The position numbers were made by a program, and so were the translations under genes. From Methylobacter sp. (lineage in GTDB: Bacteria; Pseudomonadota; Gammaproteobacteria; Methylococcales; Methylomonadaceae), in assembly GCA_024636505.1 (NCBI GenBank), contig JAGXGY010000048.1, positions 1 through 54,074 of the forward strand: a DNA stretch of 54,074 nt, in the 5' to 3' direction. The notes under the pieces are model-generated. The model searched no databases. It was not told where the DNA came from and saw only the letters and a program-made list of their open reading frames with translations. Positions 8,657 through 17,432 of this stretch are shown piece by piece. Numbering within the stretch: the first letter of the stretch is position 1; each line of letters starts with the position of its first letter.

Positions 8657-9237
8657 GGTTGCTTCCGCATAAAACTAACCGCCTGAAAGTTGATATTTAA
8701 TTCGTTACTCGGTTCAATCTGTCGCGTTGTTCTGTTTCTTATGCCGCGCATCGGCCTTATGTCCAGCTGATTAATAATAATCAGCGGGGTTGATGTTTCT
8801 ATCTTGTGCAGTACTGTGCGCAACACTTCGCTATTACCGGTCATTCTTACGCTGACGGTGATCCGGTTAAATTCATTTTTGGTGCTGACAGGTAGCGCCT
8901 GGGTGCTGCTCAATTGTCCGCCGGCCTCTACAATGGTTTTTTTAATGAACTCCTGAACCTCGGCGGATGCTAAAGCGCCGGTACTCTGACGGTTCAAAAG
9001 TCCACTCTGTTGATACTGCTCTTTTAGCGCATTCATACGGCTAATGACGGCCTCTTTTTTTGCCAGAATCCGTTCATATTGCTGTAGCCTGAAAGCAAGA
9101 TTATTTTTGGACTCGCGCAGTTCCAAGCCTTTGTTAACCACTGGCGCAATGACAACCAAAACAACGATTAATATTGCAACAACCAGCAGGGTCACCGCCA
9201 GCCATCGCTGCATGTTCTTGCTATCGAAGGCGCTCAC
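8653..9237 (-). CDS. gspM: Type II secretion system protein GspM
   Basis: An inner-membrane platform component that works with GspL. At 194 residues it has one N-terminal transmembrane helix (about 12-33, WLAVTLLVVAILIVVLVVIAP) and then a coiled-coil-prone stretch (LELRESKNNLAFRLQQYERILAK). A periplasmic ferredoxin-like domain follows, with the LSSTQALPV and IETSTPLIIINQLDIRP segments typical of the GspM/PilO-like type b family. It overlaps gspL by 4 bp. Confidence 0.85.
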   Translation of the reverse strand: MSAFDSKNMQRWLAVTLLVVAILIVVLVVIAPVVNKGLELRESKNNLAFRLQQYERILAKKEAVISRMNALKEQYQQSGLLNRQSTGALASAEVQEFIKKTIVEAGGQLSSTQALPVSTKNEFNRITVSVRMTGNSEVLRTVLHKIETSTPLIIINQLDIRPMRGIRNRTTRQIEPSNELNINFQAVSFMRKQP

Positions 9238-10358
9238 TTGCGTCTCCCGTTCGGTGACATGGGGGCAACGGTCGAGTTAACGTCAACAGTGATCTGGAAG
9301 CGCTCTTGTCCGCTCACTTTATCCTGGGTGACCGGCGAGACGAACCGGGCATTGGCGAACAATTCAGAATCTTCCAGAATGCCGATCAATGCTGAAGCGG
9401 CAGGCGACTCGCCTTGTATTTGCAGATGCCCATCCGAATACTGCGCATAGGTTAGCCAAGTATCGTCCTTTATTAATGCGCTTAAGGTATTCAACATATT
9501 GACGACCATGGGGGCAGCATTTTTCTCTGCTATCAGCAGTCGTGTTTCATCTATCATTGCATCGATCTCCAGTTGCAGGGCTTTAACGTCCTTAGCCTCT
9601 TTTTCTATGGCATCGATTTTCTCCTGTAAGACATTGACCATGCGGTATTCAAACCAAACAGGCAGCACCAGCACCGCACCTAGCAGCAAAAACAGTGCGG
9701 CAATCAGCGCCGAATAAACCAGGCGTGATGTATTGGCCGTTTTTTCCCTTAATGCTTCCGGCAATAAATTGTAGCCGTCATAGCGCTGCTCAAGGTCATT
9801 TGGCGCGGCTTCATAATCGACAAATAACGGCGACATGCCCATCGCCTTGATGTCTTCATACAGCGCATCAAGCGTTTCTCGGGGCGTTAACACCAGCATT
9901 ACCCTGATTTGTCCCGGTTCATGCTTTGCTTCCAGCGGTTGGATCGCAAAATAAACCTGTTCCGCCTTAAACGGAGTGTAGCGGTCAAGCTCATAGGCGA
10001 CAACCTGAGACAGGTTTTCTTTAACGGCAGCGGGCAACACCAGTTCCTTTTGAATCGCCTGTTGCGCGGTTAGCCGGAGTATTACATCGGCTTTAGCCAG
10101 TCGGTCGTCTTTGTCCAGCAAGGCTTTATACCCGGCTATGCCCGAGGCGTTGCGCGCCAGTATCGCCAAAGGCTCGGCGACGCCATTATGTCTATAAGTC
10201 AGCGCTAACTGACGGCCTTCGGGGCGAACGATGATAAAAGCCTGTTTTTCATTAACTAACAGTCTGATTTTTTCAGGCACCAGAAAGTCAAGTTCGCGCA
10301 GCCACCAGCGAAACAACTTTTTAATGTCCAGATTAACGGTTGAATTCAGGTTCGGCAT
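9234..10358 (-). CDS. gspL: Type II secretion system protein GspL
   Basis: Links the cytoplasmic ATPase GspE to the membrane platform. The protein is 374 residues. The N-terminal part is an actin-like/PilM-type cytoplasmic domain (ELVLPAAVKENLSQVVAYELDRYTPFKAEQVYF, about 105-140). A single membrane helix lies near 219-240 (LIAALFLLLGAVLVLPVWF). A coiled coil and a PilN-like periplasmic domain follow (MLNTLSALIKDDTWLTYAQ...LQIQGESPAASALIGILE). It overlaps the upstream gspK by 26 bp and the downstream gspM by 4 bp. Confidence 0.9.
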   Translation of the reverse strand: MPNLNSTVNLDIKKLFRWWLRELDFLVPEKIRLLVNEKQAFIIVRPEGRQLALTYRHNGVAEPLAILARNASGIAGYKALLDKDDRLAKADVILRLTAQQAIQKELVLPAAVKENLSQVVAYELDRYTPFKAEQVYFAIQPLEAKHEPGQIRVMLVLTPRETLDALYEDIKAMGMSPLFVDYEAAPNDLEQRYDGYNLLPEALREKTANTSRLVYSALIAALFLLLGAVLVLPVWFEYRMVNVLQEKIDAIEKEAKDVKALQLEIDAMIDETRLLIAEKNAAPMVVNMLNTLSALIKDDTWLTYAQYSDGHLQIQGESPAASALIGILEDSELFANARFVSPVTQDKVSGQERFQITVDVNSTVAPMSPNGRRK

Positions 10359-11319
10359 ACTGTCCCACTAATAAATCATTTTTTTCGTTTGCAAATAATG
10401 AACCGTCGTCGGCATGGCGCTGCCATTTCAATATCTGAAAAGGCAATTGCTCCGCCGGATTCTCCGATTTCTTGATCAACGCTTTGATGACAGCCGTTGT
10501 GCCATCGGCTAATCGCGCTTCGGCCACAACCGTAATCGCCGTTTTTTGTTCTCTGCCGCTATTGCCAGCTGTTACCGCTATGCTCTGACCGGTTGAATTA
10601 GCGGCTAAAGGAACCGCCGGGGCGGGCAAGCCGTTTATCGTATTTTCCCGTCTGGCGGCAATATAGCTATCTATCAATCCGCCATCTATTTCCGGTAACA
10701 CCTGCAAAACTTCCCTGGCCGCTTGAGTCAAGTCAACTTCAGGCTGTCCGGAATAGACGGTAACCAAGCCTTCAAGCCACTTGAAGACCTGTTCATCCAT
10801 GCCCAATACCAGCTGTAATTCCTCAATAGACTGAAATGGCTGGTTGCGCGGCCGGTAACTGAGTCCCGCCGCTTTATAGTCTTTTTTTTCCGCGCCGGCT
10901 ATGCGGACCAGATCATCGGCATCACGCCAATCGACAATCGAATTGACCAGCTTGGTTTGTCGCTCGGCATCCACAGGCGCGTAAGCCATAAGCCCTTGCA
11001 ACCGTATCGGATCTGCACTGTTTATATCGATCTTACCGCTCTCAGCTAACAAGCGAATCCGGACTGCAGACTCCGCAGAATCAATTTGGTAAATACTGCC
11101 GTCGGTATGCCAGCGTTGGCGCTGATCGGGATTCAATAGCATCAGCTCGGCAATCGTCAATCCCGATTCTGCAACAGCCATAGCCTGAGCATTAGTACGG
11201 CTGCCGGTCACAATAGCCGCCTCCCGACGCATACTCAGCGCAAAACTCGCGGCCATGATGGTTAGCAGGCTCAACACCCATAAAACCAGAATCAGAGCAA
11301 AGCCCTTTTGCCGGATCAA
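10333..11319 (-). CDS. gspK: Minor pseudopilin GspK
   Basis: The large minor pseudopilin that caps the type II secretion pseudopilus, 328 residues. It has a short leader MIRQKG then FALILVLWVLSLLTIMAASFAL; position +5 is not Glu, as is usual for GspK. The ESGKIDINSADP motif (about 93-104) and FQSIEELQLVLGMD are characteristic helix-hairpin segments of the GspK alpha domain. It overlaps gspJ by 4 bp. Confidence 0.92.
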   Translation of the reverse strand: MIRQKGFALILVLWVLSLLTIMAASFALSMRREAAIVTGSRTNAQAMAVAESGLTIAELMLLNPDQRQRWHTDGSIYQIDSAESAVRIRLLAESGKIDINSADPIRLQGLMAYAPVDAERQTKLVNSIVDWRDADDLVRIAGAEKKDYKAAGLSYRPRNQPFQSIEELQLVLGMDEQVFKWLEGLVTVYSGQPEVDLTQAAREVLQVLPEIDGGLIDSYIAARRENTINGLPAPAVPLAANSTGQSIAVTAGNSGREQKTAITVVAEARLADGTTAVIKALIKKSENPAEQLPFQILKWQRHADDGSLFANEKNDLLVGQYAEPEFNR

Positions 11320-12107
11320 TTGCTATCCGGTGACGATACGGCGCCATTTACCGTATTGGTTTCAACGCCTGCGCCTGTCACTTTAAGCGCGATGATCATG
11401 TCCGGCCAATAAATGCCATTGTCTGTACTGATGCTGATTTTGACCAGTTGGGGTTGAGCGTCTTTTTCCAGCCATTGATGCTGCCAAGCCCCTTCGCCTG
11501 AATCATCAACGCCAAAATAAGCCAACTCGAACTCATTGAGATGTTTTAATAAAACTACCTCTTCCTGACGCCAGGCTTCACCCTCGACCGCCGGATAAAA
11601 CGGCGTTAAAGTCACTTTAATATTCTGCTCGCCATCTTGTTGCTGGGTTTCTATTGAAAATAGCTGCATACCTGTTCTCCTGGCACTGGCCGGAAAAACC
11701 GAGACAAACTGCAACGACTGTTTTTTACCCTGGAAAGAGAAGGTTTTATCCTGATTTTCAATCGTCGTGCCATTGTTAACGGTAAAATCGTCCCAGACAG
11801 GGATAGCGGCGGATAGATGCCGCTGAAAAAAGTTATACACCGCTGCGACCTCATTCACGTCGGCTATCTTGTTTTCTCCCTGTTCCCAGCTTTTGGCGCA
11901 AATTCTCAAGCTGCTGAATAAAAGCACCACCATCATACTTAATAGCGTCATCGCGATTAGCACTTCAATCAATGTAAAGCCCGTCGCATATCTTAATCGT
12001 GGGGTAGTAAAACGGTAGGTGATGGCTGCCCTACCGCTTGGCACGGCCTTTGAATAAGGGGTTTTCGCCTTTCTCCCTTCGCCTTTCGCCTCGATTTTAC
12101 CGCTCAT
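11316..12107 (-). CDS. gspJ: Minor pseudopilin GspJ with long leader
   Basis: A minor pseudopilin of the GspI-J-K tip complex, 263 residues as read. The prepilin peptidase site is G43|FTLIEVLIAM with Glu at +5. The leader is 43 residues, far longer than the usual 6-10. The first part (KIEAKGEGRKAK) is encoded by GGCGAAAGG-type repeats like those found between genes here, so the leader may be a repeat-derived extension. No ATG lies closer to the cleavage site in frame before the FTLIEV core, so the long form is kept. It overlaps gspI by 4 bp. Confidence 0.85.
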   Translation of the reverse strand: MSGKIEAKGEGRKAKTPYSKAVPSGRAAITYRFTTPRLRYATGFTLIEVLIAMTLLSMMVVLLFSSLRICAKSWEQGENKIADVNEVAAVYNFFQRHLSAAIPVWDDFTVNNGTTIENQDKTFSFQGKKQSLQFVSVFPASARRTGMQLFSIETQQQDGEQNIKVTLTPFYPAVEGEAWRQEEVVLLKHLNEFELAYFGVDDSGEGAWQHQWLEKDAQPQLVKISISTDNGIYWPDMIIALKVTGAGVETNTVNGAVSSPDSN

Positions 12108-12517
12108 AACGCGTTATCAACCCGCTCTTTATTAGCCAGTTTTAAGGTGATCAGCTTAAGCTGCCGATCATCGCTCCAGCTTACCGTAACCGTAACCTTA
12201 AAAAGCTCTGCCGTCATAGTCGTGACCGCCAAATCTTCAGTCGTCAATTGAAATGGGCTGACCGACACCCGCCAATGATATTTTTCATTTTCCGGGCCGG
12301 TAGTTTCGCTTGGCTTCAAAGGTGCTTCTACACCGGCTTTAGCCATTAACGATTCGGCAATTTGCACCGCAGCATTATATTCTTCGGCAACACCGGCAGT
12401 ATTCACACCGGCAGAAAATATCTTCAGCAAAATTCCGAGTGAAAGCGCCAGAATTGAAAACGCAATCAGGATTTCCAGTAAAGAAAAACCGCGCTGTTTA
12501 TTGGTTTTCAAGCTCAA
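12104..12517 (-). CDS. gspI: Minor pseudopilin GspI
   Basis: A minor pseudopilin that starts tip assembly with GspJ and GspK. At 137 residues it has leader MSLKTNKQRG, the cleavage site G10|FSLLEILIAFSILALS with Glu +5, and the compact globular domain expected for GspI (EEYNAAVQIAESLMAKAG). It overlaps gspH by 20 bp. Confidence 0.88.
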   Translation of the reverse strand: MSLKTNKQRGFSLLEILIAFSILALSLGILLKIFSAGVNTAGVAEEYNAAVQIAESLMAKAGVEAPLKPSETTGPENEKYHWRVSVSPFQLTTEDLAVTTMTAELFKVTVTVSWSDDRQLKLITLKLANKERVDNAL

Positions 12518-12986
12518 TCTGCCCGGTTAACCAGTTTATATCGATTTGCCACGATACATTGCCTCGCTCCAGCGTGACTCTTCCTCCAGTTGAGGAACCA
12601 TCGGCAAAAAAACGAATATTCGCCGTGCCTTCTCCGCTTAATTCGGTTTGCGCAGTGACCACCGTAATATCGATAGTCTCGGGTATTTTATACCGCTTAC
12701 TCTTACCGCTGACGGTGTAATTTTTGCTGCTAAGATCAACGGCAACGGTGGTTTCTTCGCGAGTCATTAAAGCCTGTCCTCGGGCATAGCGTAAGGCTGA
12801 AGCCATATCCCTTGCCGCCGCCTTGATTTCTGTCGAGTCGCTGCCTGACGACAGATTAAGACCGATGACCGAAAAACCCAGTACCACGACAACAAGCACC
12901 ACGATCAGCTCCAGCAGCGTAAAACCATGCTGCGCATGGCTTTTTGCCTTGAGTCTTTCGCCTGTCGTCTTATCAATCACTCCCAA
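12498..12986 (-). CDS. gspH: Minor pseudopilin GspH
   Basis: A minor pseudopilin, 162 residues. The leader is 21 residues (ending KSHAQHG) before FTLLELIVVLVVVVLGFSVIGLNL. The globular part has ALRYARGQALMTREETTVAVDL, a pattern typical of GspH/FimT. The leader is moderately long and Lys-rich (TTGERLKAK), as in GspG and GspJ. It overlaps gspG by 10 bp and gspI by 20 bp. Confidence 0.88.
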   Translation of the reverse strand: MGVIDKTTGERLKAKSHAQHGFTLLELIVVLVVVVLGFSVIGLNLSSGSDSTEIKAAARDMASALRYARGQALMTREETTVAVDLSSKNYTVSGKSKRYKIPETIDITVVTAQTELSGEGTANIRFFADGSSTGGRVTLERGNVSWQIDINWLTGQIELENQ

Positions 12987-13462
12987 CTGTTAATATCCCG
13001 GTCTTCGCCTTCACCACCTTCCTTGCCATCCGCCCCTAAGGTATACAAATCGAATTTCCCGTGCTCGCCCGGAGAGACGTAATGATATTCCTGTTGCCAT
13101 GGATCCAGCGGCATTTTGGATTTACGCAAATAAGGGCCGCTCCAGCGCTGAGCATTATCGGGCGATTCAATCAAGGCCATCAAGCCTTGCTCGGAACTCG
13201 GATAGCGGCCCAAATCCAGCTTGTACATATCCAGAGCGGCCGCCAGATCTTCAATCTGCACCTTGGCCGCTTTGGTTTTGGATTCGCCCATGTGCTTCAT
13301 AACCTGCGGCCCGACTATACCGGCCAGCATCGCAATAATGCCCAACACCACCAATAGTTCCAGCAAGGTAAAACCTCGCTGCTGCAAGGTCGCAGCCTTT
13401 CGCTTTTGGCCTTTGGTCGTCAACCTTGCACCGTGTATTTTGAATCTAGTCATCTGTTTCAT
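12977..13462 (-). CDS. gspG: Major pseudopilin GspG
   Basis: The main subunit of the type II secretion pseudopilus, 161 residues. The leader is 30 residues with cleavage G30|FTLLELLVVLGIIAMLAGIVGP. Classical GspG features follow: ALDMYKLDLGRYPSSEQGL, WSGPYLRK..MPLDPW, and the calcium-loop region YTLGADGKEGGEGEDRDINSW. The leader is unusually long and contains TTKGQKRKAA, coded by the same AAAGGC-rich type of sequence as the GspJ leader. The gap to gspF is 19 bp. Confidence 0.93.
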   Translation of the reverse strand: MKQMTRFKIHGARLTTKGQKRKAATLQQRGFTLLELLVVLGIIAMLAGIVGPQVMKHMGESKTKAAKVQIEDLAAALDMYKLDLGRYPSSEQGLMALIESPDNAQRWSGPYLRKSKMPLDPWQQEYHYVSPGEHGKFDLYTLGADGKEGGEGEDRDINSWE

Positions 13463-13481
13463 ACTCTATTTTTCCTGCTAT

Positions 13482-14696
13482 TTAAAAAGCCAAATCATTA
13501 ACGCTCAGGATGGCCAGTAAAATCGACACGATGATGCCTGCAATCATCAAGCCTAAGGTAATGATCAACAAAGGTTCCAGCAATGCCAGCATCCGCTGTA
13601 TTGATAGCCTCAGTTGTTTATCGTAAATTGTCGCCACGCGCAACAACATTTCTTCCAGCCGTCCGGTCTCTTCGCCCATTTTTATCATTTGCATCGCCAT
13701 TTTGGGGAAAATGCCTTTTTCCATCAAGGCATCCGACATGTGCTTCCCTTGCTTCAACTGTTGTTCGGTGTCCTGAATGGCCGCCGCCAGAACCAGATTG
13801 TCTACCGTTTCGCGAACGATAGCCAGAGCCGCCAGTATCGACACGCCATTACCCAATAAAGTCCCCAGGGTGCGGCTGATATTGGCGGTTTCCTTGTGTA
13901 AAATAATGGTCCCGGCCAGCGGCAGTTTCAAAAAGCGACCGTCCCAGACCTGCTTTTTTGCCGGATCAGCCAGCTGAAGATTCATATATCCGGTGATCAA
14001 CACAATGCCTAAAGCCAGTATCCACCAATAGTTTTGCAGCCATTCGGCCAGTCCCACCACGATCTGGGTCGATACCGGCAAGGCCTTGCCCGCGCTTTCA
14101 AACATTTCGGAAAACTGCGGCACCACGAAAGTCAGCATTACAAACAGCGAAGCCAGCGACATAATCAATAAAATGGCCGGGTAGATCATCGCGGTGCTGA
14201 CCGTTTCTTTTAATTCCCGCGAACGCTCCAGATAGTCGGACAAGCGTGTCAATACTTCGCCGAGACTGCCGCCAGCCTCACCGGCGCGGATCATGTTCAG
14301 ATAAAACCTGCTGAAAATACCGGACTGTTTTTCCAGCGCATCGGCCAGCGTAGATCCGCTTTTTACTTTTTCCAGAACCCGGCCGATCAATTTGTTGACC
14401 CGTTCATTGTCTTCAGTCAAGTCGATCAACACCAGCAGAGATTTATCCAACGGCAGGCCGGATTCCAGCAAGGTTGCCAATTCGCCGGTGAACAAGGCGA
14501 TGTCTTTTTGCGATAATCTGGACTGCTTGACGCCCAGTCTCAAGCCCAAAAACGATTTGGCGTCGGCCGGCACTACGCGGATAGGGATATAGCCTTCCGA
14601 CTGCAAAGCCGTAATCAACTGCTGTTCATCAACCGCATCCCTGACGCCCTCTTCGGTTTCGCCCAGACTATTAACCGCTTTATAGGCAAATAACAT
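13482..14696 (-). CDS. gspF: Type II secretion inner-membrane platform protein GspF
   Basis: The polytopic platform protein around which the pseudopilus assembles, 404 residues. Two GspF domains are visible, at about 69-192 and 272-394: DIALFTGELATLLESGLPLDKSL / LYLNMIRAGEAGGSLGEVLTRLSDYLE-like and TANISRTLGTLLGNGVSI / MIKMGEETGRLEEML. Membrane helices lie near 170-190, 218-236 and 370-395. It abuts gspE, sharing one base. Confidence 0.95.
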   Translation of the reverse strand: MLFAYKAVNSLGETEEGVRDAVDEQQLITALQSEGYIPIRVVPADAKSFLGLRLGVKQSRLSQKDIALFTGELATLLESGLPLDKSLLVLIDLTEDNERVNKLIGRVLEKVKSGSTLADALEKQSGIFSRFYLNMIRAGEAGGSLGEVLTRLSDYLERSRELKETVSTAMIYPAILLIMSLASLFVMLTFVVPQFSEMFESAGKALPVSTQIVVGLAEWLQNYWWILALGIVLITGYMNLQLADPAKKQVWDGRFLKLPLAGTIILHKETANISRTLGTLLGNGVSILAALAIVRETVDNLVLAAAIQDTEQQLKQGKHMSDALMEKGIFPKMAMQMIKMGEETGRLEEMLLRVATIYDKQLRLSIQRMLALLEPLLIITLGLMIAGIIVSILLAILSVNDLAF

Positions 14697-16378
14697 TAGG
14701 TTTCCGAGGTAACCCGCAGTACTTCTTCCAGGGTGGTGATGCCTTGCAGGGCTTTAACCAGGCCGTTTTCATACATCGTCGTCATACCTTCCTCAATGGC
14801 CAGTCTTTGAATGGCGCCGGCCTCTTCATGCGCCATAATCAATTTGCGCAGAGGGTCGGTCATCTGCAGAAACTCGATAATCGCCAAGCGTCCGCGATAA
14901 CCCAAGCCGCCGCAAGACGGACAGCCGACAGCTTTGTATAGAACAATATCGTCTGTCTGGGCCAGTTGCTTTAACCTCATGCCCTCGATAATATCCGGCG
15001 ATGGCGTATAGCGTTGCTTGCAATCGGGACACAGTTTTCTGACCAGGCGTTGCGCCAAGATGCCGTTGACGGTGGAGGTCAGCAGATATTCTTCAAGGCC
15101 CATATCCAGCAAGCGGGTGACGCCGCCGGCCGCGTCGTTAGTATGCAGCGTCGATAACACCAAATGCCCGGTCAGCGCAGACTGCACGGCGATTCTTGCC
15201 GTTTCCAGATCGCGCATTTCACCGATCATGATCACATCGGGATCCTGGCGCACGATAGAACGCAACGCCGATGCAAAGGTCAGGCCGATTTGCGGTTTTG
15301 CCTGGATCTGATTGACCCCGTCCATCTGGTATTCGACCGGGTCTTCAACGGTAATGATTTTTCGCTCGGAGGTATTGAGCTGCTTTAACGCGGCATACAT
15401 GGTCGTGGATTTTCCGCTGCCCGTAGGGCCGGTAATCAGGATAATGCCGTGCGGCTGAGACAGCACCTCGATAAACTGCTGTAGATGCTTGCCGGAAAAA
15501 CCTAAGGCGGCAAAATCCAGCACCGTAGTTTCCTTGTCCAGTAAGCGGATCACCACGCTTTCGCCGTACATCGTTGGAATGGTCGAAACCCGCAAATCCA
15601 GTTCCTTGCCTAGCATTTGCACCTTGATGCGGCCGTCCTGCGGCAGGCGGCGTTCGGCAATGTTCAGCTTGGCCATGATCTTGATCCGGGAAATCACCGC
15701 TGCGGTGGATTTGACCGATGGCGCATCGATTTCTTTCAACACGCCGTCAACGCGCAGCCTGACTTTCAGGGATTGCTCAAAAGGTTCGATGTGAATATCC
15801 GAAGCCCTGCTTTCAATGGCCCGCTGCATGATCAGATTGACCATTTTGATCACCGGTGCTTCACTGGCCAGATCTTTTAAATGCTCCAGGTCTTCCTCGC
15901 GCAGATCATCGACGCTCAGGTCGTCAACCGGTTTATCCATTTGCGAGTGGCTTTCGCCATACTGTACTTCCAATGCGGCATCGATTTCCGACAGCAGGCC
16001 GACTTTGGGAATAATGTTTTTTCCGGTCGCCAGCTTTAACGCATCGATCACAAAGCGGTCTTCGGGATCCATCAGCGCCACGGTAATATCGTCATTGTGA
16101 CTCAAACCGACCGCATGGTAGTTTTTTAGAAAGCGCAACGGCACGGTTTCCGGCAATTGCATTTCCAGCGGATATTGATCCGGCGCCACTTTTTCAAATT
16201 GGCCTGACTCGACAAAAGCGTCGGCGACATCCAGCTCCGAACACAAACCGAGCTTAACCAGCAACTGCGGCACAGTTTCCGATACCGAAGTCTTTTGCAC
16301 GCGCTCAACTTTCTTCAATTCTGTAACAGAAAGTTTCTGTTTATCCTGCAAAACAGTTAGCAACGATTCATATGCCAT
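14696..16378 (-). CDS. gspE: Type II secretion ATPase GspE
   Basis: The cytoplasmic ATPase that powers pseudopilus assembly. The ATG at 16378 gives 560 residues starting MAYESLLTVLQ. An in-frame TTG 66 bp further upstream adds an implausible hydrophobic extension. The N-terminal MshEN-type domain is followed by the ATPase core with Walker A GPTGSGKSTT (about residue 315-325), the Asp box TVEDPVEY, Walker B VIMIGEMRD and the His box LVLSTLHTNDA. A zinc-binding tetracysteine loop follows: CPDC about 30 residues before CPSCGGLGYRGR. It is the first gene of the gsp operon and begins 112 bp after the jetD-like gene, with no clear terminator between. Confidence 0.95.
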   Translation of the reverse strand: MAYESLLTVLQDKQKLSVTELKKVERVQKTSVSETVPQLLVKLGLCSELDVADAFVESGQFEKVAPDQYPLEMQLPETVPLRFLKNYHAVGLSHNDDITVALMDPEDRFVIDALKLATGKNIIPKVGLLSEIDAALEVQYGESHSQMDKPVDDLSVDDLREEDLEHLKDLASEAPVIKMVNLIMQRAIESRASDIHIEPFEQSLKVRLRVDGVLKEIDAPSVKSTAAVISRIKIMAKLNIAERRLPQDGRIKVQMLGKELDLRVSTIPTMYGESVVIRLLDKETTVLDFAALGFSGKHLQQFIEVLSQPHGIILITGPTGSGKSTTMYAALKQLNTSERKIITVEDPVEYQMDGVNQIQAKPQIGLTFASALRSIVRQDPDVIMIGEMRDLETARIAVQSALTGHLVLSTLHTNDAAGGVTRLLDMGLEEYLLTSTVNGILAQRLVRKLCPDCKQRYTPSPDIIEGMRLKQLAQTDDIVLYKAVGCPSCGGLGYRGRLAIIEFLQMTDPLRKLIMAHEEAGAIQRLAIEEGMTTMYENGLVKALQGITTLEEVLRVTSET

Positions 16379-16490
16379 GATTAAAAAACCGATTAGTATG
16401 GTAGTTAGTGTCTGTAGGTTAGAACGTTCAACTTCTTCAATCAATAAGTGTTATTACCTATCAAATGAAGCGGCTGTTTAACAGGATGTT

Positions 16491-17432
16491 TTATAGTAAC
16501 AAAGTCCCGGGTATTTTTAATGCTGAATGTTGAGACATTTCTTGTTTGATCGGAAACAGCGATAGACCGATATTATGGGCATAACTGTGTTCTTGTCGAT
16601 ACGAGCTGCGCTCATTTTTCATTCGCAATATCAGCTCTCGGAAGGGTTCGGACAAAAAACCCATATCGCATTTTTTCAACAGAAAAGCCATGGCAACAGC
16701 TTGTTGGTCATAGCCGCTACGACTGGCATAATCGCTCTTAAAGCAGTGGTCCCATGTCCTTAATCCCGGGCCTAGCCAGTATTGGGCGTGAGGCATAGTC
16801 AGCGCTATTTCCAATCCTTTGGGGTCCATATCACTGAAAACAACAACCGCTTTATTCTTACCGAAACGGTTCAATAAATTATAACAGGCATCAATTTTAG
16901 CTCCACTTTTGTAATCGCCGCGATATATCCATAACGCATTTTGACACAGAGCCGGGAGTGTCAATGTGCTACAAAGCTGCATGATCGCCAGGTTTTCAAC
17001 AACGACAATAGCATCATGATCGATTCGAGTAATACCGGAGCTTAAACACATCATGCCCGCACTGGGGATAAACTCCGTTTGCAACTGAATGCTCCGGCTA
17101 TTGAGCTTGAGTGTTTTGTTGGGGCAATTCAGCAAAATATGGTCATGGCTGACCGGGTTCTTGGCTAATTTTTCATTATTATGAAAATTAGCTGCCTCTA
17201 CTCGGTCAGCGGGTAATTCGGCATCAAAAGGATCGAGTTTAAATTCTTGTATCATTTGCCGGCGTAACGAGGTTTTATCGTCTGCGGTAAATATCAATGC
17301 ATTATTGCGGAGCCGTCCGCATTGATAGCGGTCAATCACAAAGCAACCCATTGCGCTCTTTCGGCGGGTGGAGGTTCCGCCGGGGTTGCTTTTAACCAAG
17401 CCCCTAACCCAGTTGAATGTTTTGAGACTCAT
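16491..17432 (-). CDS. JetD/MksG-like Toprim nuclease subunit
   Basis: The putative DNA-cleaving subunit of the SMC cassette (Wadjet JetD / MksG). The ATG at 17432 forms an ATGA overlap with the kleisin gene's stop and gives 313 residues; a start at 17450 is also possible. The C-terminal half has a Toprim fold: AIVVVENLAIM with the acidic Glu146, and AVVVFSDMDPKGLEIA with the DxD pair Asp201/Asp203. Metal-binding residues are therefore intact. The N-terminal part resembles the winged region of DUF2220-type proteins only weakly. It is shorter than the ~380-400 residues of type I JetD. In known Wadjet systems this protein nicks or cuts closed circular plasmids once the SMC motor has extruded them. 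Confidence 0.8.
   Translation of the reverse strand: MSLKTFNWVRGLVKSNPGGTSTRRKSAMGCFVIDRYQCGRLRNNALIFTADDKTSLRRQMIQEFKLDPFDAELPADRVEAANFHNNEKLAKNPVSHDHILLNCPNKTLKLNSRSIQLQTEFIPSAGMMCLSSGITRIDHDAIVVVENLAIMQLCSTLTLPALCQNALWIYRGDYKSGAKIDACYNLLNRFGKNKAVVVFSDMDPKGLEIALTMPHAQYWLGPGLRTWDHCFKSDYASRSGYDQQAVAMAFLLKKCDMGFLSEPFRELILRMKNERSSYRQEHSYAHNIGLSLFPIKQEMSQHSALKIPGTLLL

Noticed and set aside
16379-16444. 22-codon upstream extension of gspE
   Set aside because: It would need a TTG start and adds a non-homologous hydrophobic segment; the ATG at 16378 gives the normal N-terminus.
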